Assembly: GCA_036394195.1 (NCBI GenBank)
Contig: DASWFO010000225.1
Span: forward strand, 1 to 21,841
Direction of reading: 5' to 3'
Length of the DNA stretch: 21,841 bases
DNA from: DATJPD01 sp036394195
Lineage (GTDB): Bacteria; Pseudomonadota; Alphaproteobacteria; CACIAM-22H2
Shown: positions 7,168 through 13,486 of the stretch, piece after piece
How the letters are laid out: every line of letters begins with the position of its first letter
Position numbering within the stretch: the first letter of the stretch is position 1
Made by a program: the position numbers and the translations under genes
The notes under the pieces: generated by a model
Database searches by the model: none
The model's input: the letters and a program-made list of their open reading frames with translations, nothing else
Told to the model about the DNA's origin: nothing

Positions 7168-8148
7168 ATGAAGCGCAGCATCGAGGGGTTCCTGGCCGCG
7201 TGCAGCGGCCTCGGCTTGGCTCTGACCCTGCTGCTCTGCGGCGCGTCCGCCGCTTTTGCCGCCGACAGCCTGAAGGTCACCATCGGCCAGAAAGGCTTCT
7301 GGAACTCGACCTTCATCGAGTTCGCCGAACAGCAGGGCTTCTTTCGCGATGAGGGCCTCGACGTCGAGGCGATCTTCACCGACGGCGGTGCCACGACGAT
7401 GCAGCCGGTCATCGCCGGCAGCGTCGATCTCGGGCTGACGAACGGCACGCTGGGCGTGATCGGCGCCTATGTGAAGGGAGCGCCGATCCGGGTCATCTCG
7501 GCGGAATCGACGGGAGCCAGCGACGCGTTCTGGTACGCGCGCGCCGACAGCGGCCTGAAGAGCCTCAAGGACGCCAAGGGAAAGACCATCGGTTTCTCCT
7601 CGCCGGGCTCCTCGACCAACCTGATCCTCCTTGCCCTCCTGAAGCAGTACGGCGTCGACGCGAAACCCCTTCCGACCGGCGGCGCCACCGCCACCATGAC
7701 CCAGGTGATGACCGGCCAGGTCGATGTTGGCTGGTCGGTGCCGCCGCTGGCTCTGGCCGACATCGACGCGGGAAAGCTGGTGATCGTGGCGCGCGGCTCC
7801 GAGGTCGAGGCGCTGCGCGACGAGACGGTGCGGGTCAACATCGCGAGTGTCGACGCTCTCAAGACCAAGCGCGACGCGATCGTCCGGTTCACGCGCGCCT
7901 ACAAGCGCGCGATCGACTGGGCTTACGCCGACCCGCGCGCCATCGACATCTTCGCCGCCAATATCAAGGTCCCGCGGCCGATCGCCCAGCGCGCGGTCGA
8001 CGAGTTCTATCCCAGGGCCATGTTCCAGATGGGCGAGATCCGCGGCCTCGACAAATCGCTCCGCGAGGCTTACGAGACCAAGCGGATTCCATCGCCGATG
8101 ACCCCCGACCAGGTGTCGGGAATGCTGGACATCGTGGCCCAGCCGTGA
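7168..8148 (+). CDS. NitT/TauT-type ABC transporter substrate-binding protein
   Basis: A periplasmic binding protein of 326 residues, NMT1/SsuA-like. A Sec signal peptide ends in SAAFA near residue 31. The mature protein begins with VTIGQKGFWNSTFIEFAEQQ and then FFRDEGLDVEAIFTDGG, the usual first lobe of the NitT/TauT class. MQPVIAGSVDLGLTNG and KGKTIGFSSPGSSTN are the typical ligand-loop segments. TTGAGG lies just upstream of the ATG at 7168. The gene sits between two core-MetE homologues on the same strand, with 283-bp and 211-bp gaps full of hairpins, so cotranscription is possible but not shown. Ligand unknown; members of this group bind sulfonates, pyrimidine precursors and aromatic acids. 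No permease or ATPase is present. Confidence 0.93.
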   Translation: MKRSIEGFLAACSGLGLALTLLLCGASAAFAADSLKVTIGQKGFWNSTFIEFAEQQGFFRDEGLDVEAIFTDGGATTMQPVIAGSVDLGLTNGTLGVIGAYVKGAPIRVISAESTGASDAFWYARADSGLKSLKDAKGKTIGFSSPGSSTNLILLALLKQYGVDAKPLPTGGATATMTQVMTGQVDVGWSVPPLALADIDAGKLVIVARGSEVEALRDETVRVNIASVDALKTKRDAIVRFTRAYKRAIDWAYADPRAIDIFAANIKVPRPIAQRAVDEFYPRAMFQMGEIRGLDKSLREAYETKRIPSPMTPDQVSGMLDIVAQP

Positions 8149-8181
8149 CATTTCCCAGGCTACAGCGTTTTTCAGAAAAGC

Positions 8182-8294
8182 CCGACGCTTCGTCGGACAA
8201 CAGATTACCGGCGCGCCGGGGTGCAGGGGGCTTCGCCCCCCTGAAAAAGATTCCGGGGCCGGCGCGCGCCAGGGCAAACCGCGTTGCGCGGTTT
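8182..8294. repeat. Cluster of four hairpins in an intergenic region
   Basis: Four strong palindromes stand in series: CCGACG/CGTCGG around a 3-nt loop (8182-8196); CCGGCGCGCCGG (8208-8219); CAGGGGG/CCCCCTG (8224-8243), followed by AAAAAGA; and AAACCGCG/CGCGGTTT around TTG (8276-8294). They lie between the SBP stop and the second MetE-like start. They may terminate or process the SBP transcript, or be a REP-type composite; none is followed by a plus-strand T run. Confidence 0.6.
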
Positions 8295-8359
8295 CCCGGA
8301 TGCGCGCGGAAGCCAAGCGGCCCGGATGGGCCGCGCCCGGCACTTGAGGGACTGAAAAC

Positions 8360-9529
8360 ATGAAGCGCAGCACGGATCGCATTCTCACCACGCATGTCGG
8401 CTCGCTGATCCGGCCGCAGGCGCTGCAGGACTTTATGCGCAAGAAGCAGGGCGGCCAGCCCTACGACCAGGCGGCCTATGCCGCGTGCCTCAAGGACTCG
8501 GTGGCCGAGGTGGTGCAGAAGCAGGCGAGCGTCGGCCTCGACATCGTCAGCGACGGCGAATACGGCAAGTCGATCAGCTGGTCGCAGTATGTGCTGGAGC
8601 GGCTGAGCGGCTTCGAGCGCCGGCCGATCAAGGAGGGTGCCGATCCCTGGGCGCGCGGCGCCGACCGCACCTGCTTCGCCGAATTCTACGAGGAGATGGA
8701 CTCGCGCGAGGGGCGGGCGACGGTGTTCGATTCGGTGTGCACCGGGCCGATCACCTATACCGGCCAGGCCGAGCTCAAGCGCGACACCGACAACTTCAAA
8801 GCGGCGCTGGCGCGGGTGAAGGTGGAGGAGGGGTTCCTGCCGGTGGCCGCCCCGGCCAGCGTCATCCCGGACCGCAAGAACGAGTACTACCCGAACGACG
8901 ACGCGCTGGTCGAAGCGATCGCGACCGCGATGCGCACCGAATACCGGGCCATCGTCGATGCCGGGTGCGTCCTCCAGCTCGACGACGCGCGGCTCGCCGT
9001 CACCTTCGACCGCATGGTGCCGCCCGGCACGTTCCAGGACTATCGCAAATGGGCGGCGCGGCTGGTCGAGGCGATCAACCATGCGCTGGAGGGGATCCCC
9101 GAGGAGAAGGTCCGCTATCACGTGTGCTGGGGCTCATGGGCTGGCCCGCATGTCAGCGATGTGCCGCTGAAGGATATCGTCGACCTCATCCTGAAGGTGC
9201 GCGTCGGCGCCTACCTGATCGAGGGCGCCAATCCCCGCCACGAGCACGAGTGGAAGGTGTGGGAGAACGTCAAGCTGCCGCCCGGCCGCGTGCTGGCGCC
9301 CGGCGTGATCAGCCACGCGACCAATATCGTCGAGCATCCGGAGCTGATCGCCGAGCGCCTGGTGCGCCTCGCCAAGATCGTCGGCCGCGAGAACGTCCTG
9401 GCCGGCACCGACTGCGGCTTCGCCCAGGGCGTGTTCTACCGCCGCGTCCACCCGTCCATCATGTGGGCCAAGTTCGAAGCCCTGGTCGAAGGCGCCCGGC
9501 TCGCGACCAAGCAGCTCTGGGGTAAATAA
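8360..9529 (+). CDS. Core-MetE homologue, second copy
   Basis: A 389-residue single-domain relative of the MetE catalytic barrel, clearly diverged from the copy at 5760. It starts with ILTTHVGSLIRP, and the zinc site is complete: His254 and Cys256 in YHVCWGSW, Glu288 in LIEGANPRHEHE and Cys352 in GTDCGFAQG. DIVSDGEYGK near residue 61 is the class's conserved first barrel turn. Substrate segments differ strongly from the first copy (NPRHEHEW instead of DTPRAGDF after the zinc Glu), so the two are unlikely to be redundant. The ATG at 8360 follows GAGGGACTGAAAAC. It is the last gene of the plus-strand run from 5760. Reaction type inferred: zinc-assisted alkyl transfer involving a thiol. The actual substrate is unknown; homologues are often misnamed methionine synthase. 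Confidence 0.9.
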   Translation: MKRSTDRILTTHVGSLIRPQALQDFMRKKQGGQPYDQAAYAACLKDSVAEVVQKQASVGLDIVSDGEYGKSISWSQYVLERLSGFERRPIKEGADPWARGADRTCFAEFYEEMDSREGRATVFDSVCTGPITYTGQAELKRDTDNFKAALARVKVEEGFLPVAAPASVIPDRKNEYYPNDDALVEAIATAMRTEYRAIVDAGCVLQLDDARLAVTFDRMVPPGTFQDYRKWAARLVEAINHALEGIPEEKVRYHVCWGSWAGPHVSDVPLKDIVDLILKVRVGAYLIEGANPRHEHEWKVWENVKLPPGRVLAPGVISHATNIVEHPELIAERLVRLAKIVGRENVLAGTDCGFAQGVFYRRVHPSIMWAKFEALVEGARLATKQLWGK

Positions 9530-9545
9530 GAGCGCGCAGCACCAA

Positions 9546-9687
9546 TGCTCCCTCTCCGCCCCCCAGTCTTCGCGCCCGCCGGCGCTTCGCCGCGGCGCAG
9601 TGCAAGCGGGCGGAGAGGCGCGTCGGGCGCCCGTGAAAAGCTCCAGTGGAGCTTTTCGCAGCCCACGCGGGGTGAGGTGGGGGAGCG
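9546..9687. repeat. Intergenic inverted-repeat block (part of the 9530-9848 non-coding stretch)
   Basis: The gap from 9530 to 9848 holds no gene I can support. Outer arms GCTCCCTCTCCGCC (near 9547) and GAGGTGGGGGAGCG (near 9674) are roughly complementary, in the style of the blocks at 4252 and 16016. Between them sits a perfect hairpin listed separately. A REP-like composite follows at 9744-9821. Confidence 0.65.
9635..9657. terminator. Perfect 10-bp stem hairpin, terminator-like
   Basis: GAAAAGCTCC and GGAGCTTTTC flank the loop AGT. The arms are perfect and the CTTTTC end gives a short T run on both strands, so it could act on transcripts from either side (the MetE-like gene on plus, the lipoprotein operon on minus). 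The T run is shorter than in classical terminators. Confidence 0.5.
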
Positions 9688-9743
9688 ATCGATCAATATG
9701 CTCGCCGTCTAAGTAGGCGATCAGCTGCAACCCGCTTCTACGT

Positions 9744-9821
9744 CGTCATGCCGGCGAAAGCCGGCATCCAGTCCGACCGAGAGACGGGACCCCGGCTTTC
9801 GCCGGGGTGACGGAGCGGTTG
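9744..9821. repeat. REP-like composite palindrome
   Basis: The first module is ATGCCGGC, loop, GCCGGCAT (9748-9767); the second is CCCCGGC, loop, GCCGGGG (9790-9807). The block opens with CGTCATG and closes with GTGACG, so the whole 78 bp is itself an imperfect inverted repeat. It is the same type as the elements at 2113 and 6923. Confidence 0.75.
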
Positions 9822-9848
9822 AAGCCCGTTGAATCAGTACAGGACGTC

Positions 9849-10103
9849 TTACATCGGCACGCAGTCGTAGATCGTCAGGTCCTGGCTGGTCGGTTCGGCG
9901 CTGCTCGAGCGCCACCGCGCCCGCTTGTTGTATTGCGCGCAGTACCGGGCGGCCCAATCCGCGGCGACATTGCCCGAATCCGCGGTATGCCGGATGACGA
10001 CCGCGTCGGGACTCACCGACACCGTCTGCACCGGGCCCTGGCAGGCCGCGAGGCCGATCAAGCCCGTCAGACCAAACACGAATTTGAGTGAGCGCGCACC
10101 CAT
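9849..10103 (-). CDS. Small putative lipoprotein, function unknown
   Basis: An 84-residue protein with a lipoprotein signal: positively charged start MGARSLK, a hydrophobic core, and LAAC as lipobox with Cys21. The mature part has two more cysteines (in RYCAQY and at YDCVP near the end) that could form a disulfide in the periplasm. AAAGGAG stands 8 bp before the ATG at 10103, a very good ribosome binding site that sets this start; a longer in-frame reading from 10529 is a shadow of the methyltransferase gene. It lies 44 bp downstream of the methyltransferase on the same strand. I do not recognise a named family. Short lipoproteins of this layout are common in alphaproteobacteria, and the segment DWAARYCAQYNKRA looks conserved rather than random. 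Confidence 0.82.
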   Translation of the reverse strand: MGARSLKFVFGLTGLIGLAACQGPVQTVSVSPDAVVIRHTADSGNVAADWAARYCAQYNKRARWRSSSAEPTSQDLTIYDCVPM

Positions 10104-10147
10104 GGGGGCACTCCTTTGGTTGGTTCGCTGATTTAACGCAGGCTGTA

Positions 10148-10813
10148 CTACTTGGTTCCGCGCCGCCGGCCGCGCCCCTGCTGCGCGCCGGGCGCCTGCG
10201 GCCCGCCCGGCTTGCGGGCGACCAGGTCGATCAGGGCCGACATGCCGGCATGCCCCGTCCCCTCCTGGACGAGATTGTCGTACTCGCGGAGCTCGACGAT
10301 CTCCCAGCGTTCGAACGCCTTCTGCAGAAGCTGCTTGGTGTAGAGGTTTTCGACCTGCGACGGCCCGCCCGTCTTGTAGGCGAGCTGCTCGGGCCGGTAC
10401 CCCTCGATCAGCACCAGGCCGCCCGGTTTCAACGTGCGGCGGATGCCGGCAAAGATTCTCTCCCGCACCACCGGGTCGGCAAACTGCATGAAGATCCCGG
10501 CGACGACGTCGAACGTGGCCTCCGGCCACCGCCAGTTCCCGAGATCGGCGCGCTCGGTGCGGATGACGACGCCGCGCCGGCGCGCCAGGAGCTCGGCCTT
10601 GGCCAGCGCCCGCGGCGAGAAGTCGACCGACAGCACGCTGAGGCCCCGCTCGGCGAGCCAGACGCCGTTGCGGCCCTCGCCGTCGGCCAACGCCAATGCG
10701 CGCTGACCGCGGGCGAGGCGGGAGGCCTGCTTCTTCAGGAACGCGTTCGGCTCGGTGCCGAACACATAGTCGTCGCCGGCGAAGCGGGTCTCCCAGCGCT
10801 CGAGCTCGCTCAT
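10148..10813 (-). CDS. Class I SAM-dependent methyltransferase (TehB/Methyltransf_25-like)
   Basis: A cytoplasmic Rossmann-fold methyltransferase of 221 residues. Motif I is ALALADGEGRNG (residues 39-50), the acidic end of strand 2 is Asp64 in LSVDFS, and DVVAGIFMQF plus LKPGGLVLIEGY mark motifs IV and V/VI. The C-terminal part YTKQLLQKAFERWEIVELRE and GHAGMSALIDLVARKP is typical of a widespread proteobacterial subgroup often labelled tellurite-resistance or generic methyltransferase. It ends in a basic tail (QQGRGRRRGTK). The start at 10813 has only a G-rich stretch about 15 bp upstream, so translation may be coupled to the SBP gene that ends 19 bp before it. The acceptor molecule is unknown. 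Confidence 0.9.
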   Translation of the reverse strand: MSELERWETRFAGDDYVFGTEPNAFLKKQASRLARGQRALALADGEGRNGVWLAERGLSVLSVDFSPRALAKAELLARRRGVVIRTERADLGNWRWPEATFDVVAGIFMQFADPVVRERIFAGIRRTLKPGGLVLIEGYRPEQLAYKTGGPSQVENLYTKQLLQKAFERWEIVELREYDNLVQEGTGHAGMSALIDLVARKPGGPQAPGAQQGRGRRRGTK

Positions 10814-10832
10814 GTGCGGATGAACCGCCCCC

Positions 10833-11852
10833 TTATTTGATCCGCCCGGCCGCTTCCTGGACGAGGCTCAGGTCGGCGTATTTCTTGACGTCGAGCTTGG
10901 CCTTGAGGAAGCCCAGCTCCTGCTGCAGATCGACATTGGACTGCAGCGCATCGAGATTGGGCAGCCCCTTGGGGTCGTGATAGAAGTCGCCGCCCTTGGT
11001 GAAGAACCAGCTCGCATAGTTTGCCGGCGGCTGCTTGGCGAACGTCGCGATGATGTTGACCACCTTGTCGTGGTTGGCCGGGTCCGTCCACCACGCCAGG
11101 GCCCGCAGCGAGTCCTCGAGATAGTCGACGACCGCTTTGCGGTTCTTCTGCAGGAAGCTGTCGGACGCGACCAGGATGATCATCTGCGACTGGCCGATCG
11201 CCTCCTTCTGCGTGAACAGCGGGCGCGCGATCTGCAGCAGCGCCGGATCGGCGCTGAACGGGCGCACCGATGAGATGATGTCGACCTTGTGGTCGGCGAG
11301 CGTGGCGCGCATGTTCGGGAAGCCGACCTCGACGATGGTGATGTTCTTCTTGTCTTCGAGTCCGTGCTTCTTCAGCATCGCGCGCAGCGCCATATCGACC
11401 GCACTTCCCGCGACATTCGCGGCCGCGACCTTGCCCTTGAGGTCTTCCACGGTTTTGACCGGCCCGTCTTTCAGCACCATGTACTCGTTCGTGTAATAGC
11501 CGGGCACGCCATCCTGGAAGACGTCGGCGACGATGCGCAGGTTGCTCATGCCGGCATTCTGAACCGCCAGCGCGAAGCTGGAGTAGGCGAGGGCGGCCAG
11601 CTCGATTTCGCCGGCGCCGAGGGCGGTGATCATCGGCGGGGTGCCGCTGAAGTGGATCGCATCGAGGGCGTAGCTGGCGCCCTGGTGCTTGGCGATTCCG
11701 CCCGGGTTGTCGAACATCAGCAGCGGCGCGTCCGCGCCCGCGACGACCCAGCCCTGGTGAAGTTTCAGCGGCTCGGCCCGGACGCCGACGGCGGCTGCGA
11801 AAGTCAGTCCGGCCGCAACGATGGCCGCAAGAATGGTGTGTACCACGCGCAT
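10833..11852 (-). CDS. NitT/TauT-type ABC transporter substrate-binding protein
   Basis: A 339-residue periplasmic binding protein. The Sec signal MRVVHTILAAIVAAGLTFAA ends in GVRA at residue 26, followed by EPLKLHQGWVV, the class's first strand. ITALGAGEIELAALAYSSFA and EDLKGKVAAANVAGSAVDM are the ligand loops expected for the NMT1/SsuA group. GGGAGG precedes the ATG at 11852. It is first in a minus-strand run with the methyltransferase and the lipoprotein. It is quite different from the two other NitT/TauT-type SBPs in the window, so ligands probably differ. No permease or ATPase gene is in reach. Confidence 0.93.
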   Translation of the reverse strand: MRVVHTILAAIVAAGLTFAAAVGVRAEPLKLHQGWVVAGADAPLLMFDNPGGIAKHQGASYALDAIHFSGTPPMITALGAGEIELAALAYSSFALAVQNAGMSNLRIVADVFQDGVPGYYTNEYMVLKDGPVKTVEDLKGKVAAANVAGSAVDMALRAMLKKHGLEDKKNITIVEVGFPNMRATLADHKVDIISSVRPFSADPALLQIARPLFTQKEAIGQSQMIILVASDSFLQKNRKAVVDYLEDSLRALAWWTDPANHDKVVNIIATFAKQPPANYASWFFTKGGDFYHDPKGLPNLDALQSNVDLQQELGFLKAKLDVKKYADLSLVQEAAGRIK

Positions 11853-12019
11853 TTTTGCCTCCCGTTTTTATGTGCCGTCGAGCGGACCCGCGGCGGAAGC
11901 CATTCTATCGCAGGTGGGGGCGGTTTGAACCGCTTTCATGGGCGCCGCAGGCAGGCGGCTGAACGTGGTCGCAGGTCACGAATTAGAGTAAGATTGGGCT
12001 AAGCAATTGGAGTATCGCC

Positions 12020-12262
12020 ATGGGCGACACTGTATTGGTGCAGATTCCGGTTTCGAAGGAAGCTGCTGAAGCTTTGAGTGATGAGGAGCGCCGCGCTCGC
12101 ATCGGTCGCCTCGTCAGCGTCATGGTGCGACCGTCATCCGCCGAGGGCGACCCGTTGGCTGCTCTGATCGCGGAGATCAAAGCGGCAGCCCGCGACGGCA
12201 AGCTTTCGGATGCTGAGATTGACGCCGAGGCCGACGCCTACAATGCCGAACGTCGTCTTTGA
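12020..12262 (+). CDS. Type II antitoxin paired with a PIN-domain toxin
   Basis: An 80-residue acidic protein whose stop codon overlaps the start region of a PIN-domain gene by 20 bp, the normal gene order and overlap of type II toxin-antitoxin modules. The N-terminal half (VLVQIPVSKEAAEAL) has a strand followed by a helix, as in DNA-binding antitoxins; the C-terminal half (LIAEIKAAARDGKLSDAEID and a following acidic helix) would wrap the toxin. Its exact antitoxin family is not clear to me. TTGGAG lies 7 bp before the ATG at 12020. The antitoxin is intact while the toxin is frameshifted, the usual order of decay because loss of the antitoxin first would be harmful. Base composition is less GC-rich than the neighbours, in line with acquisition. 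Confidence 0.8.
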   Translation: MGDTVLVQIPVSKEAAEALSDEERRARIGRLVSVMVRPSSAEGDPLAALIAEIKAAARDGKLSDAEIDAEADAYNAERRL

Positions 12263-12672
12263 TGCGAGTGCTTTGGTCGGAGCACTGCTTAAAGAAGGTT
12301 CGATTCCAGAACGCGCGCTACTGTTAGCCCGGGCTCACGATACGATCTGTCTTTCAGACGCTGTCGAAGCTGAACTCCGCGCGGTTTTCTTCCGGCCGAA
12401 ATTTCAGCGATACCTGACGCCCGGGTGCATTGAATTGCTGTTCGAGTTCTTGAAAGCGGCGGCCATTATTACCCAGCCGACAGAGCCCGTGACCGATTGT
12501 CGCGACGCAAAAGATAATAAGTACCTTGAACTCGCGCTCGCTGCCGGAGCAGAGACCATTGTGAGCAGCGACTTTGATGCTCGACCCGTGGCGGGGTGTT
12601 CGCATCATGACGCCCGCGGACTACGTGGCACGCTTCCAAGTCGGCTTAACCCAGGAGCCGGCTGCGATTTAG
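12243..12672 (+). pseudogene. PIN-domain toxin of a TA module, frameshifted near the C-terminus
   Basis: It reads as a PIN-domain ribonuclease of the TIGR00305 type: VVFDASALVGALL (Asp7), SDAVEAEL (Glu42, Glu44), DCRDAKDNKYLELALAAGAE (Asp91) and IVSSDFD (Asp110, Asp112). After Asp112 (codon ending 12578) the frame fails. The expected continuation LDPWRGVRIMTPADYVARF is found one frame on, from 12580 to a TAG at 12670-12672. Family members have about five residues (x-D-L-L-V) between SSD and LDPW; here only 7 nt remain, which fits loss of 8 nt. Restored length would be 145 residues, normal for the family. Without repair, frame 0 stays open to 13805 through antisense sequence, giving an abnormal fusion. 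All active-site acids precede the break, but the last strand and helix are lost. Confidence 0.85.
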
Positions 12673-13484
12673 GCGCAGACAGCGATCACCCGGCCCCGGA
12701 AGTCGGCGATGGCCCCATCCCCATCCAGGACTCCGGCGGCGCGCTGCTCCTGCAGCGCCTCGGCGCGGGCTTTGTCGGCGGCGGCGAGGGAGCCGACGCT
12801 CGCCTGGACCGCGGCTTCGACGCCGGGGCCGGCGGCCGACACGAGGTCCACGATCCGCGTGCGGTTGAAGCTCCGCGGCACGATCTGACGCACCAGGCGG
12901 GTTCCGTTCACGGTTCGGGACAGGATATTCGGCCACGCCAGCTGCCAGCTTTCGTCGGGCAGCAGCGCTTCGACCAAGGTCTTCCAGTTGCAGAACACAT
13001 CGGTTGTCGCGGCGGACTCCAGCGCCGCCGTGTCCAGCCCGAGTGGGGCCGGGGCCGCCGTCGTGGGCTTGACCCCGACGAAGACCAGGCCGTCGGCTTC
13101 CGCGATGCTTATGGCGTTCAGGTGCTGCGCGCTCATGTCAGCGGGTGCCACCATGGGCGGCGCCGTCACCAGGGCGCCGGTCAGGTCGTAGGTCCAGCCG
13201 TGATAGCGGCAGCGCAGCTGGTCGCATTTGCCGGTGGGCTTCTCGATCACCGGCATGCCCTGATGGCGGCACACGTTGTGGAACGCCCGCAACATGCCGT
13301 CGGCACCGCGCTGCACGAACAGCGGCCAGCCGCCGATCGTGTGGCTGACGAAGGCGCCGGGCTCGCGCGCCTGGCCCGGCGCGCAGAAGGCCAGCCAGGC
13401 CCGCCCGAACAGGTTGCGCCGTTCGCGCTGGAACTGTTCGCCCTGGGTGTAGGCCTCGGCCCCGAGAGTTGCGTCCGCCGCCAT
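12669..13484 (-). CDS. Rieske [2Fe-2S] protein, ring-hydroxylating oxygenase alpha-like with catalytic domain cut down
   Basis: A 271-residue protein. The Rieske domain is intact: Cys72-x-His74 in NVCRHQG and Cys92-x2-His95 in RCRYHGW, 17 residues apart, inside the usual context (PLFVQRGADGMLRAFHN before, WTYDLTG after). In oxygenase alpha subunits, NWK is followed by a helix with two His ligands of the mononuclear iron. Here NWKTLVEALLP (166-176) runs straight into DESWQLAWPNI, a segment that normally lies about 100 residues later. Both iron-binding histidines are missing, and total length falls well short of the normal 350-450. The C-terminal part still resembles the family (RQIVPRSFNRTRIVDLV). 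It begins 3 bp beyond the transporter stop, so the two genes are coupled. An electron-transfer role, a divergent subfamily or a decayed enzyme are all possible. Confidence 0.85.
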   Translation of the reverse strand: MAADATLGAEAYTQGEQFQRERRNLFGRAWLAFCAPGQAREPGAFVSHTIGGWPLFVQRGADGMLRAFHNVCRHQGMPVIEKPTGKCDQLRCRYHGWTYDLTGALVTAPPMVAPADMSAQHLNAISIAEADGLVFVGVKPTTAAPAPLGLDTAALESAATTDVFCNWKTLVEALLPDESWQLAWPNILSRTVNGTRLVRQIVPRSFNRTRIVDLVSAAGPGVEAAVQASVGSLAAADKARAEALQEQRAAGVLDGDGAIADFRGRVIAVCA

Positions 13485-13486
13485 CT

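Noticed and set aside
8149..8359. A SAM or cobalamin riboswitch upstream of the MetE-like gene
   Set aside because: I looked for B12-box-like and SAM-type conserved words and saw none; the region is explained by simple hairpins.
2113..9821. The repeated palindromes as a CRISPR array
   Set aside because: Copies are kilobases apart, differ in sequence and lack regular spacers; no cas genes are present.
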